From Chloroflexota bacterium (GTDB lineage Bacteria > Desulfobacterota > Desulfuromonadia > Desulfuromonadales > Geopsychrobacteraceae), in contig JADFVC010000365.1 of NCBI GenBank assembly GCA_015222355.1, positions 1 through 6,647 of the forward strand: 6,647 nucleotides of DNA. Direction: 5' to 3'. Shown one piece after another: positions 1-6,641 of the stretch. The stretch's first letter is position 1. Every line of letters starts with the position of its first letter. A model generated the notes under the pieces. The model had not been told where the DNA came from, made no database searches, and saw only the letters and a program-made list of their open reading frames with translations. Position numbers and translations under genes: made by a program.

Positions 1-7
1 ACTCTCA

Positions 8-175
8 GTCGCCAGGAGCGACGGGCCGTAACGAGAGATTGGATGTTCGAGGCCGGATTTGCGGGAATTTGAGAGCGAATAGCAGGGCTATTTGTCGAAA
101 ATTGACGTAAATCTGGACCGATCAGCTGATTTCGCAGTAGGTTCTTGTTGAGCCCGACAGGCTTCTAGTGCTGAT
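8..175. repeat. Large imperfect palindromic intergenic element, probable dispersed repeat
   Basis: The leader upstream of ftsY contains no convincing reading frame but has dense inverted symmetry. The core is AATAGC (78-83) and GCTATT (87-92) around an AGG loop. Further out, AATTT (66-70) matches AAATT (99-103), GATTT (56-60) matches AAATC (109-113), and GGCC (51-54) approximates GGACC (115-119). Smaller hairpins sit at the edges: GTCGC (8-12) with GCGAC (18-22), and AGCC (151-154) with GGCT (160-163). This layered palindrome resembles REP- or MITE-like non-coding elements. That it recurs elsewhere in the genome is inferred, because only one copy is visible here. No transposase or clear target-site duplication is seen. 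It ends just before the ftsY ribosome binding site, so it lies in or next to the ftsY leader or promoter region. Confidence 0.5.
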
Positions 176-190
176 AGCAGGAGATTGTAC

Positions 191-1372
191 GTGAAAGATC
201 TGGATTATATGGCTTGGATTGAATCCTTTATGACCTGGTTCAATTCTCTGGTGTTTGAGTTGTCCCGGATGCTGGCTTCCGCCGGGGTCCCTGAGAAGTA
301 CCAGACTTTAGGTGCTTTGGGTTTGCTCTATTTAGGCGTGGTGCTGGTTGTCGTTATCTTCATTTTCGGCCTGCTGGCCGTCTTGCGGAAACCGAAAGAA
401 AAAAAAGTTGTTGCGCCAAAGGAACCGACTGAGGAAGCCGCAGCCGAGCCGGAACCGCTGAGCCTGTCCGCAAGATTCAAGCGCAGCCTGGCCAAAACCC
501 AGTCTTCTCTGGTCGGTCGTATTGATAGCTTGTTGCGCGGACGTTCCAATATCGATGAGGATCTGATCGAAGAACTTGAGGAAATCCTGATTACGGCCGA
601 TCTCGGCATGCAGACCACCCAGCGATTGATCGGAACCCTTAAGGCTGGTCAGGCGAAAGGAACGCTGGAAACACCTGATCAGGTCAGGCAGCTATTGATG
701 GAAGAGCTGGAAAAAATTTTGCAGATTGAGAGTAAGCCGCTGGATGTCTCTATCGCAGCACCTTTTGTGATCATGGTAGTTGGAGTGAACGGTGTCGGAA
801 AAACCACCACCGTCGGTAAATTGGCCAATCAGTTGGCCAGAGATGGCAAAAAAGTCATCCTCGGTGCCGGGGACACCTTCCGCGCCGCAGCTGCTGAACA
901 GTTGGAGATCTGGGGAGAGCGGGCCGGAGTGGAAGTTATTCGGCATGCTGAAGGGGCCGATCCTGGAGCGGTCGCTTTTGATGCCGCCAGGGCCGCAGTT
1001 GCCCGCAAAGCAGATGTGTTGATTCTGGACACGGCTGGTCGGTTGCACACCAAGGTCAACCTGATGGAAGAATTGAAAAAGATCCGTCGGGTCATTGATC
1101 GTGAGATTCCCGGGGCTCCACATGAAAGCATGCTGGTTCTTGATGCGACCACCGGGCAGAACGCTTTGACTCAAGCTAAGCTGTTTAACGAAGTCGTACA
1201 GTTGGATGGTATTGCGTTGACGAAGCTTGATGGTACCGCAAAAGGGGGTATCGTTGTGGCTATTGCCGCTGAGTTGGATGTGCCGGTCCGGTTTGTCGGA
1301 ATTGGTGAAGGGATTGATGATCTGCGTCCCTTTGACCCGGCGATGTTTATTTCGGCGCTTTTTGAGAGCTGA
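191..1372 (+). CDS. ftsY: Signal recognition particle receptor FtsY, membrane-anchored form
   Basis: FtsY is the SRP-dependent GTPase that docks the ribosome-SRP(Ffh) complex at the cytoplasmic membrane and hands nascent membrane proteins to SecYEG. From the GTG at 191 the protein has 393 residues. An SRP-GTPase NG module follows the N-terminal tail: N domain about residues 90-185, then the G domain with P-loop GVNGVGKTTT (198-207), GAGDTFRAAA (from 225), DTAGR (280-284) and TKLDG (344-348). The start choice rests on AGGAGA at 179-184, six bases before GTG 191. A TTG at 185 opens the same frame but abuts that site. The oddity is a strongly hydrophobic stretch at about residues 42-65 followed by Arg/Lys and an acidic Glu/Pro/Ala-rich linker. 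It looks like a true transmembrane anchor, whereas E. coli FtsY binds lipid through its A domain and an amphipathic helix. The next gene starts 49 bases downstream, so cotranscription with the division genes is likely. Confidence 0.97.
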   Translation: MKDLDYMAWIESFMTWFNSLVFELSRMLASAGVPEKYQTLGALGLLYLGVVLVVVIFIFGLLAVLRKPKEKKVVAPKEPTEEAAAEPEPLSLSARFKRSLAKTQSSLVGRIDSLLRGRSNIDEDLIEELEEILITADLGMQTTQRLIGTLKAGQAKGTLETPDQVRQLLMEELEKILQIESKPLDVSIAAPFVIMVVGVNGVGKTTTVGKLANQLARDGKKVILGAGDTFRAAAAEQLEIWGERAGVEVIRHAEGADPGAVAFDAARAAVARKADVLILDTAGRLHTKVNLMEELKKIRRVIDREIPGAPHESMLVLDATTGQNALTQAKLFNEVVQLDGIALTKLDGTAKGGIVVAIAAELDVPVRFVGIGEGIDDLRPFDPAMFISALFES

Positions 1373-1421
1373 TAGAAAAATTTGCACTTTTCCCTTGGGG
1401 GCACACCTTAAAGGCTTTACG

Positions 1422-1613
1422 ATGGAAAGCGATTTGCTGAATCGTCTTGAGACAGCTGCGACAGCTTTGCTGGCACAGAAACGGAAACTTGAAGACGAAT
1501 GTCATAACCTCCGGCAGGAGAAGTCTGTCTGGTTGCGGGAGCGTAATGAACTGTTGCAGGAAGTCGAAAAAATTCTCAGTCGAATTGACGAAGCAGGGCT
1601 GGAGGATGCTTAA
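1422..1613 (+). CDS. zapB: Small coiled-coil protein, ZapB-like cell division factor
   Basis: This 63-residue protein is almost wholly charged heptad-like helix, rich in Leu, Glu, Arg and Lys, with no signal peptide or membrane segment. The start is the ATG at 1422, preceded by AAGG at 1411-1414; the frame is open further upstream but runs there inside ftsY. Its stop codon TAA shares a base with the zapA start (TAATG at 1611-1615), which points to translational coupling. ZapB in E. coli is an 81-residue cytoplasmic coiled coil that binds ZapA and stabilises the FtsZ ring. Size, composition and the zapA neighbour all fit that role. Coiled coils of this length carry little family-specific signal, so the name rests mainly on context. 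Another short coiled-coil partner of ZapA is the alternative. Confidence 0.65.
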   Translation: MESDLLNRLETAATALLAQKRKLEDECHNLRQEKSVWLRERNELLQEVEKILSRIDEAGLEDA

Positions 1614-1894
1614 TGTATAGTGTCCAGGTCAGGATTCTGGGGCGAGAGTATACGCTGCGCAGTCAGGAGCCCCCCGAGCAGATCCAGCGGGTTGCCGCCT
1701 TTGTCGAAGAAAAACTTGCTGAAACCGCGGCTGTGCGCTCAACGGATACGCGCGACCTGACTGTGTTGACCCTGTTGAACTTGGCGGGCCAGCACCTGCA
1801 GTTACTTGAAGAGCAGAGGCAGAGTCGGCAGGAACTGGGAAAACGGCTTGAGCAGCTTGTATGTCAACTGGAACAAAGCAATTCTGGTTGCTAA
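1613..1894 (+). CDS. zapA: Cell division protein ZapA
   Basis: ZapA is a small cytoplasmic protein that binds and bundles FtsZ protofilaments and promotes Z-ring formation. The 93-residue product has the typical two-part build. The N-terminal part (about residues 1-48) begins with the pattern VQVRILGREYTLRS, followed by the helix with VAAFVEEKL. The C-terminal half (about 52-90) is a Leu/Gln/Glu-rich coiled coil used for dimer and tetramer formation. Length is close to that of other ZapA proteins (about 100 residues). The start is the ATG at 1613, overlapping the upstream stop, with GGAGGA at 1601-1606 six bases before it. The stop lies inside the promoter-like sequence for the downstream small RNA, so the division operon appears to end here; a weak CCCTG/CAGGG hairpin followed by CTTTT lies at 1953-1973. 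Confidence 0.92.
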   Translation: MYSVQVRILGREYTLRSQEPPEQIQRVAAFVEEKLAETAAVRSTDTRDLTVLTLLNLAGQHLQLLEEQRQSRQELGKRLEQLVCQLEQSNSGC

Positions 1895-1917
1895 AGTTGA
1901 CTATAACGATATATATT
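1888..1917 (+). promoter_or_regulatory. Putative promoter for the 6S-like RNA
   Basis: TTGCTA at 1888-1893 and TATATA at 1910-1915 are separated by 16 bases; a TATATT in a shifted register at 1912-1917 gives 18 bases. Both resemble a sigma70-type promoter and would place a transcript start near 1922-1924, which is where the closing stem of the predicted RNA begins. A closer -35 match, TTGACT at 1897-1902, has no good -10 at proper spacing. The -35 box overlaps the last codons of zapA. Confidence 0.4.
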
Positions 1918-1921
1918 ACCG

Positions 1922-2112
1922 AATGTGAAGCTTTGCGGTTTTATAAAAATCACCCTGAGTGTACAGGGCTTTTAGATAGATTGGTTCGGAACTAACTCGA
2001 ATGGACACACCTGTTCGGCAGGTGATAATCATCCCGGTTTTATAGATTTACGGTGAGTTAACCCGTGAATATCAGGCGTAAACGAAATGCTTAAAGCGCA
2101 TGGAGAGTTTTT
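1922..2112 (+). ncRNA. ssrS: Probable 6S RNA
   Basis: 6S RNA folds into a long rod with a central bubble that mimics an open promoter and binds the housekeeping RNA polymerase holoenzyme, mainly in stationary phase. The location fits: in many proteobacteria ssrS lies between zapA and the 5-formyl-THF cyclo-ligase gene, exactly as here. By eye the two ends pair into an interrupted closing stem: TGTG (1924-1927) with CGCA (2097-2100), then GC, TTT, CG and TTT steps of 1930-1941 with the complementary bases of 2080-2090. CCTGA (1954-1958) can pair with TCAGG (2072-2076). An apical arm has TAACTC (1993-1998) with GAGTTA (2055-2060), and a strong hairpin CACCTG/CAGGTG around loop TTCGG (2009-2025). 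A GTTTTTG run at 2107-2113 could mark the 3' end. The CCCTGAG motif at 1953-1959 also occurs in E. coli 6S. Exact ends are uncertain, and no covariance search was possible. Confidence 0.6.
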
Positions 2113-2271
2113 GTAAGTTATTCGGAGACCTGAATTAATTTGTTAATTACCTGACAATTTATAAATCCACAGGCGAGAGGGATTCGCCGCAAACGTCCAT
2201 TTCAGCTGTATCTAGCCTGCCTGTTTCTATCCTTTCTGCCCTGAGCTTTGTACCAGCCGGAGCTCTCCAAT
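2113..2271 (+). promoter_or_regulatory. Structured leader of the cyclo-ligase gene
   Basis: This stretch between the 6S-like RNA and the next start codon holds no gene I can support. It contains a perfect hairpin, AATTAA (2133-2138) and TTAATT (2143-2148), flanked by a direct repeat ACCTGA (2128-2133 and 2149-2154). A second hairpin is GGCGA (2172-2176) with TCGCC (2184-2188), which competes with the alternative pairing ACAGGC (2169-2174) with GCCTGT (2219-2224). CTCTCCA (2263-2269), between the ribosome binding site and the start codon, can pair over distance with TGGAGAG (2101-2107) just after the 6S-like fold. The gene may be expressed by read-through from the small RNA promoter, as is known for ssrS-ygfA in E. 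coli. No convincing separate promoter is visible, and it does not match a riboswitch class I know. Confidence 0.35.
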
Positions 2272-2850
2272 ATGTCCAAGCATGACATTCGGCAAGAGTT
2301 GCTCGCTCGTCGTAAGCAGCTTGATGTTGCAACATGTGTTCGTTTGAGCCGGCAGGTTCAACAACAGCTGATCGCTTCTGACTGTTTTCAGCGGGCGCGA
2401 GTGTTGGCGTTGTATAGCCCGATCAATAATGAAGTGCAGACCGATCAGCTGTATGCAGCTGCTGTAGCTTCGGGAAAGATCGTTTGTTTTCCCAAGGCGG
2501 TTGAGCGGGGCCTGGATTTCCGCCGGGTGACGTCTTTGTCAGCGTTGACTGTCGGCCGCTTCGGAGTTGCCGAGCCGGCCACCGGAGAGTCGTGTCCGAT
2601 TGCCGATGTGGATCTGATTGTTGTTCCCGGTGTTGCCTTTGACCGCAGCGGTCACCGTTTGGGTTATGGTAGAGGATTTTACGATCGTGAGTTGGCGAGT
2701 ACCGCAGAACGGACGAAGGCTGTCGGGCTCTGTTTTGCTTTTCAGTTATGTAAGTGTCTGCCGAGGGAAGCGCATGATCGACCTGTGCAATTTCTGGCAA
2801 CGCAGACCGAATTTATACCCTGCTATGAAAAAGTAGCAGTTTCACCATAA
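2272..2850 (+). CDS. fau: 5-formyltetrahydrofolate cyclo-ligase (5,10-methenyl-THF synthetase)
   Basis: This cytoplasmic enzyme uses ATP to convert 5-formyl-THF into 5,10-methenyl-THF, returning a storage or inhibitory folate to the one-carbon pool. E. coli calls the gene ygfA/fau. The 192-residue product matches the usual length (about 180-200). Visible family features are the N-terminal helix with [11 protein letters not shown] (residues 7-17), [13 protein letters not shown] (45-57), FGVAEP (98-102), VVPGVAFD (118-124) and the signature GYGRGFYDR (131-139), a glycine- and arginine-rich segment used in nucleotide and substrate binding. I chose ATG 2272 because GGAG at 2259-2262 lies nine bases upstream. 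An in-frame TTG at 2248 would add eight residues but has no good ribosome binding site. The gene follows the 6S-like RNA, the classic proteobacterial order, and precedes rny by 25 bases. Confidence 0.93.
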   Translation: MSKHDIRQELLARRKQLDVATCVRLSRQVQQQLIASDCFQRARVLALYSPINNEVQTDQLYAAAVASGKIVCFPKAVERGLDFRRVTSLSALTVGRFGVAEPATGESCPIADVDLIVVPGVAFDRSGHRLGYGRGFYDRELASTAERTKAVGLCFAFQLCKCLPREAHDRPVQFLATQTEFIPCYEKVAVSP

Positions 2851-2875
2851 AACTCTGCAAAGGGAGGATTTTACC

Positions 2876-4441
2876 GTGCAGATGGATATTTTGATGCTCG
2901 TCATGGTTTTGGTCGCGTTGGGGACCGGAGTATTTCTTGGCATGCTTCTGCGGAGCACACTTTCCGCTTCGACGGTTGCTAATGCCAAAGTTGCTGCAGA
3001 GCAGCTTATTGCCGACGCCCGTAAAGAATCGGCAACGATCGGTAAAGAGGCTACCATCCAGGCCAAAGATATTGTCCTGCAGGCTAAGGCCGATTGGGAG
3101 CAAGAGGCGCGTGAGCTGCGTAGGGAAATCCAGGGGCAGGAAAATCGTCTGCAGCAAAAAGAGGAAAATCTGGAGCGCAAACAGGATCATATTGAGCGGC
3201 GCAGTGAAGAGTTGACCAATAAAGAAAGCCAGCTTCGTCAGCAGGGGGAAGGTTTGCAGCAGAAAACTGCCGAAATTGACCAGACTCTGACAGAGCAGCG
3301 TAGGCAATTGGAGAAAATCTCCGGTATGAGCGGTGAACAGGCCAAACAGCAACTGGTTGATTCGATGCTCAGTCAGGCCCGCCATGACGCGGCCAAGAAT
3401 ATCAGGAAGATTGAAGATGAGGCGCATGAGGTTGCCGATAAAAAGGCCAAAAAAATTATGGCCGTGGCAATTCAGCGCTACGCCGGCGATTTTGTCGCGG
3501 AAAAAACGGTCAGCGTTGTCCCTTTGCCTTCGGATGAAATGAAGGGGCGGATTATCGGCCGCGAGGGGCGCAATATCCGTGCTATCGAAGCAGCAACCGG
3601 CATTGACTTGATTATTGATGATACTCCGGAGGCGGTTATGATTTCCGGATTCAATCCGGTGCGCCGTGAAATTGCCCGGATTGCCCTGGAGCGTTTAATT
3701 GCCGATGGCCGGATCCATCCGGCGCGGATTGAGGAGCTGGTTGAGAAGGCTCGGCAGGAGGTTGATGAGGAGATCCGTCAGGCGGGTGAACAGGCCACCT
3801 TTGATGTCGGGGTGCATGGGATTCATCCGGAAATCATCAAACTGCTCGGAATGCTCAAGTACCGGACCTCTTATGGACAGAATGTCCTGACGCACTCCAT
3901 TGAGGTTGCTTTCTTATGCGGCATGATGGCAGCAGAGTTGAGGATCAACGTCAAACAGGCCAAACGGGCCGGACTGTTGCATGATATCGGTAAGGCGGTC
4001 AGTCATGAACTGGAAGGTTCACATGCCGTCAACGGTGGGGATCTGGCCCGCAAGTATGGGGAGTCACCGAAAATTGTACATGCCATTGCTGCTCACCACG
4101 AGGATGAAAAGCCGGATACTGTGCTGGCGATTTTGGTTCAGGCGGCTGATGCTCTTTCCGGGGCCCGGCCAGGTGCTCGTCGCGAGACTCTGGAAACCTA
4201 CGTCAAGCGGTTACGTGATCTGGAGCAGATCGGTACTTCCTTCAGTGGTGTGACCGGCTGCTTTGCCATCCAGGCTGGGCGTGAAATCCGTGTCATTGTC
4301 GCCAGTGACGAGATTTCTGATGATTACTCGCATGTGCTGGCCAAAGATATCGCGCAAAAGATTGAGCAGGAGATGACTTATCCTGGACAGATCCGAGTCA
4401 ACGTCATCCGGGAAACCCGCGCGATTGAATACGCAAAATAG
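2876..4441 (+). CDS. rny: Ribonuclease Y (membrane-anchored endoribonuclease)
   Basis: RNase Y is a membrane-bound endonuclease that initiates decay of many mRNAs, preferring 5'-monophosphate ends, and matures some operon transcripts. The 521-residue product has the full family layout: an N-terminal transmembrane helix (about residues 4-24), a long charged coiled coil (about 30-190), a KH RNA-binding domain with the GxxG loop in [10 protein letters not shown] (from residue 224, G228-G231), and an HD hydrolase domain with H340, H369-D370 in GLLHDIGKA, and D425. These are the expected metal ligands, so the enzyme looks active. Length is typical (about 510-520). The start is GTG 2876, with AGGGAGG at 2861-2867 eight bases upstream; the ATG two codons later is spaced less well. 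Cotranscription with the preceding cyclo-ligase gene is likely (25-base gap). Confidence 0.97.
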   Translation: MQMDILMLVMVLVALGTGVFLGMLLRSTLSASTVANAKVAAEQLIADARKESATIGKEATIQAKDIVLQAKADWEQEARELRREIQGQENRLQQKEENLERKQDHIERRSEELTNKESQLRQQGEGLQQKTAEIDQTLTEQRRQLEKISGMSGEQAKQQLVDSMLSQARHDAAKNIRKIEDEAHEVADKKAKKIMAVAIQRYAGDFVAEKTVSVVPLPSDEMKGRIIGREGRNIRAIEAATGIDLIIDDTPEAVMISGFNPVRREIARIALERLIADGRIHPARIEELVEKARQEVDEEIRQAGEQATFDVGVHGIHPEIIKLLGMLKYRTSYGQNVLTHSIEVAFLCGMMAAELRINVKQAKRAGLLHDIGKAVSHELEGSHAVNGGDLARKYGESPKIVHAIAAHHEDEKPDTVLAILVQAADALSGARPGARRETLETYVKRLRDLEQIGTSFSGVTGCFAIQAGREIRVIVASDEISDDYSHVLAKDIAQKIEQEMTYPGQIRVNVIRETRAIEYAK

Positions 4442-4543
4442 GTTGCTGCGAATAGTTCATTTGCCACCCGCAGGGCCAGCTCTCCACTCGCAAACAATGG
4501 AGAAGGTAGCACGAGCTCTGTGTGCATATTTGGGGAGTTCAGC

Positions 4544-5320
4544 GTGAAGCTGTTGTTTATCGGCGATATTGTCGGCCGTGCTGGGCGTAAGATGTTGTCA
4601 GATCATCTGAATCGGTTGATTGATCGACAGATGATCGATCTGGTGGTCGCCAATGGTGAAAATGCTGCGGCCGGGTATGGCTTGACCCGGAGCGTTTTGC
4701 GAGAGTTGTTTGCCGCCGGTGTCGATGTCGTCACCAGTGGCAATCACATCTGGGACAAACGAGAGATCAATGACGTCCTGGAGCGGGAGAGTCGTCTGCT
4801 GCGTCCCGCCAATTATCCGCCGGGGTTGCCGGGCTGTGGCCACGGAATTTACGAGACGGCTGCCGGTATCAAGGTGGGGGTGTTGAATCTCGAAGGGCGG
4901 GTTTTTATGAAAAATCTCGACTGCCCGTTTCGTGCGGCTGACGAATTGGTCGCCGAATTGCGTAAGACCACGCCGATTCTCTTGGTTGATTTCCATGCGG
5001 AGGCCACCAGTGAAAAACAGGCTCTTGGCCATTATCTTGCCGGCCGGGTTTCGGCTGTGATCGGGACCCACACGCATGTGCAGACGGCAGATGAAAAAAT
5101 TCTGGCCGGAGGGACCGGTTACTTGACAGATGTCGGCATGACCGGTAGTCATGATGCGGTTATTGGTAATCAGAAGGAACCCGCTTTGCGGCGCTTTTTG
5201 ACGCAACAACCGGTTCGCTTGGAGGTCGCTAAAAAGGACCCGCAGCTTTCCGCCGTGGTTCTGACCCTGAATGAACAAAGTGGCCACTGTGAACAGATGG
5301 AACGAATTCAGCTGAAATAG
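4544..5320 (+). CDS. ymdB: YmdB-family metallophosphoesterase (TIGR00282 type)
   Basis: The 258-residue product matches the calcineurin-like family of Bacillus subtilis YmdB, a 2',3'-/3',5'-cyclic nucleotide phosphodiesterase that affects biofilm and motility gene expression. It is unrelated to the E. coli macrodomain protein also called YmdB. Dimetal-site residues are visible and nearly in family register: D8 in GDIVGR, E39-N40 in NGENAA, N67-H68 in SGNHIWDK, H151 in DFHAEATSEK, and H176/H178 in GTHTHVQ. No signal peptide or membrane helix is seen, so it should be cytoplasmic. The start is GTG 4544, with GGGGAG at 4532-4537 six bases before it; an in-frame GTG at 4520 lacks such a site. It follows rny by 102 bases, and the rny-ymdB pair is also adjacent in Bacillus, suggesting a shared role in RNA or nucleotide turnover. 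The physiological substrate here is unknown. Confidence 0.92.
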   Translation: MKLLFIGDIVGRAGRKMLSDHLNRLIDRQMIDLVVANGENAAAGYGLTRSVLRELFAAGVDVVTSGNHIWDKREINDVLERESRLLRPANYPPGLPGCGHGIYETAAGIKVGVLNLEGRVFMKNLDCPFRAADELVAELRKTTPILLVDFHAEATSEKQALGHYLAGRVSAVIGTHTHVQTADEKILAGGTGYLTDVGMTGSHDAVIGNQKEPALRRFLTQQPVRLEVAKKDPQLSAVVLTLNEQSGHCEQMERIQLK

Positions 5321-5355
5321 AGCTTTAGCTAAAGTTTACGAAGGATGACCTAGGA

Positions 5356-6561
5356 ATGAAATCAGTACAAGAGCAGATGGAGATCATCCGCCGTGGAGCG
5401 GTGGAGATTTTAGTGGAAGCAGAGCTGGAAGAGCGGCTCAAAGAAGGAAGACCGCTGCGGATCAAGGCTGGCTTCGATCCGACCGCGCCTGACCTGCACC
5501 TCGGACACACGGGATTAATCCGGAAACTGAAACAATTTCAAGATCTTGGCCATGAAATCTGTTTCTTGATCGGTGATTTTACCGGCATGATTGGTGATCC
5601 GAGCGGTAAAAATGAAACCCGTAAGCCGTTGACCAGAGAACAGCTGTTGGAAAACGCCAAGACTTATCAGGAACAGATTTTCAAGATTCTCGACCCGAAA
5701 AAAACCCGCGTGGTGTTTAACAGTGAGTGGATGAGCAAGATGTCTGCCGCCGATTTGATCCGCCTGGCCAGCAAGTACACCGTCGCCCGGATGTTGGAGC
5801 GGGATGACTTTAATAAGCGTTACCGTAGTCAGCAGCCGATTGCCATCCATGAATTTCTTTATCCCATGGTGCAGGGATATGACTCTGTTGCCCTGCAAGC
5901 GGATGTCGAGTTGGGGGGTACCGATCAAAAATTCAACCTGCTGGTGGGGCGTGAACTGCAGAAACAGGAGGGGCAAAAGCCACAGTGTGTTCTGACCATG
6001 CCGCTGCTTGAAGGTCTTGATGGTGTCAACAAGATGAGCAAGTCGCTTAATAATTACATCGGCATTACCGAACCAGCGAAAGAGATTTACGGCAAGGTGA
6101 TGAGTATATCCGATGAGTTGATGATCCGATATTACGAACTGCTCTCCGATGTCGATCTGGAGACCCTGCAGAAGGTCAAAGATGGCGTCGCTGGTGAAGA
6201 GGGGGGGGGGCATCCGATGGAGAGCAAGAAAGCCCTGGCTTTGGAGCTGACAGCGCGCTTTCATGGTGCAGAGGCGGCCCAGGCTGCCGCTGAAGAGTTT
6301 GTCCGTCAGTTCAAACGGAAACAGTTGCCGGATGAAATTCCCCTGTTTGAAATTGCTGCCGATGGTCCGGTCTGGATTTGTCGGCTGATGACCGAAGCGG
6401 GAATGGTGAAATCGAACAGTGAGGCGCGCCGGATGGTCAAGCAGGGGGCTGTGTCTTTGGCTGGAGAAAAGATCGACGATGCTGATCTGGAGGTCGTGCT
6501 GGATAAGGAATATATTGTTCAGGTCGGTAAGCGTCGGTTCGCAAGGTTTGTCAGCGTTTAA
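5356..6561 (+). CDS. tyrS: Tyrosine--tRNA ligase
   Basis: TyrRS attaches tyrosine to tRNA-Tyr in the cytoplasm using ATP. The 401-residue protein is a class I synthetase with the HIGH-type motif HLGH (residues 48-51) after [25 protein letters not shown] in the tyrosine-binding half, and the KMSKS loop (226-230). A C-terminal S4 RNA-binding domain (about 335-400) contains [21 protein letters not shown]. The architecture and KFNLL motif fit the shorter TyrRS type common in proteobacteria (often TyrZ-like) rather than the E. coli TyrS type, but only a tree would settle this. The start is ATG 5356; AAGGA at 5341-5345 and AGGA at 5352-5355 are the only candidate ribosome binding sites, at ten and zero bases, so initiation may be modest. 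A ten-G run falls in codons 282-285. No T-box or other leader switch is visible in the 35 bases after ymdB, so it is probably cotranscribed with it. Confidence 0.97.
   Translation: MKSVQEQMEIIRRGAVEILVEAELEERLKEGRPLRIKAGFDPTAPDLHLGHTGLIRKLKQFQDLGHEICFLIGDFTGMIGDPSGKNETRKPLTREQLLENAKTYQEQIFKILDPKKTRVVFNSEWMSKMSAADLIRLASKYTVARMLERDDFNKRYRSQQPIAIHEFLYPMVQGYDSVALQADVELGGTDQKFNLLVGRELQKQEGQKPQCVLTMPLLEGLDGVNKMSKSLNNYIGITEPAKEIYGKVMSISDELMIRYYELLSDVDLETLQKVKDGVAGEEGGGHPMESKKALALELTARFHGAEAAQAAAEEFVRQFKRKQLPDEIPLFEIAADGPVWICRLMTEAGMVKSNSEARRMVKQGAVSLAGEKIDDADLEVVLDKEYIVQVGKRRFARFVSV
6201..6210 (+). repeat. Ten-base G homopolymer inside tyrS
   Basis: Ten consecutive G bases cover the end of codon 282 (Glu) and three Gly codons (283-285) of tyrS. 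The reading frame is intact as given, with the KMSKS region upstream and the S4 domain downstream. A slip of one base would remove the S4 tRNA-binding domain. Tracts of this length are prone to replication slippage and to sequencing error. Confidence 0.9.
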
Positions 6562-6599
6562 TGGAAATAAAAAACCCGTTAAATCAATATGTTAGATGG

Positions 6600-6641
6600 A
6601 AAAAAATAAAAATACAAAAAAACTTAAAAAAACAGTTGACG
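6600..6641 (+). promoter_or_regulatory. A-tract UP-like element and -35 hexamer at the window edge
   Basis: Four A-tracts (6600-6606, 6608-6612, 6616-6622, 6626-6632) spaced by roughly 8-10 bases lead directly into TTGACG (6636-6641). Phased A-tracts just upstream of a -35 box are typical of UP elements at strong, often stable-RNA, promoters. The -10 box and the gene would lie beyond the window. No hairpin terminator for tyrS is visible in 6562-6599. Confidence 0.4.

Noticed and set aside
3..107. Open + strand frame at the left edge that could be the tail of an upstream gene
   Set aside because: The translation is Arg-rich and low in hydrophobic residues, and it overlaps the palindromic element, as expected for non-coding DNA. 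The other two forward frames stop within 75 bases.
2161..2200. Possible c-di-GMP (GEMM) riboswitch suggested by CACAGGCG and CGCAAAC
   Set aside because: The conserved GEMM-I order (CACGCACAGGGCAAACC and later GGGACGCAAAGCC with a second CCGG-type hairpin) is absent. Only short fragments match.
4481..4503. Inverted repeat TCTCCA/TGGAGA with an 11-base loop between rny and ymdB
   Set aside because: The stem is only six pairs, the loop is large, and no T-run follows, so it is not a credible terminator. It may be an incidental mRNA hairpin.
4497..4547. 16-codon ORF (ATG 4497) whose TGA overlaps the ymdB GTG start (GTGA)
   Set aside because: The overlap looks like a coupling leader peptide, but there is no ribosome binding site before the ATG. 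The peptide has no codon run suggesting attenuation, and ymdB has its own GGGGAG. Probably chance.
4598..5287. Long open frame on the minus strand opposite the ymdB-family gene
   Set aside because: It lies wholly antisense to a gene with intact catalytic motifs. Its translation shows no recognisable domain and it has no convincing ribosome binding site. The same reasoning removes the minus-strand frames at 5515-6264, 692-1387, 2813-3427 and 2423-2800.
5323..5334. 12-base palindrome CTTTAGCTAAAG between ymdB and tyrS
   Set aside because: As RNA it can form only four weak pairs with a tetraloop and lacks a U-tract, so it is not a terminator. As an operator it stands alone without support.
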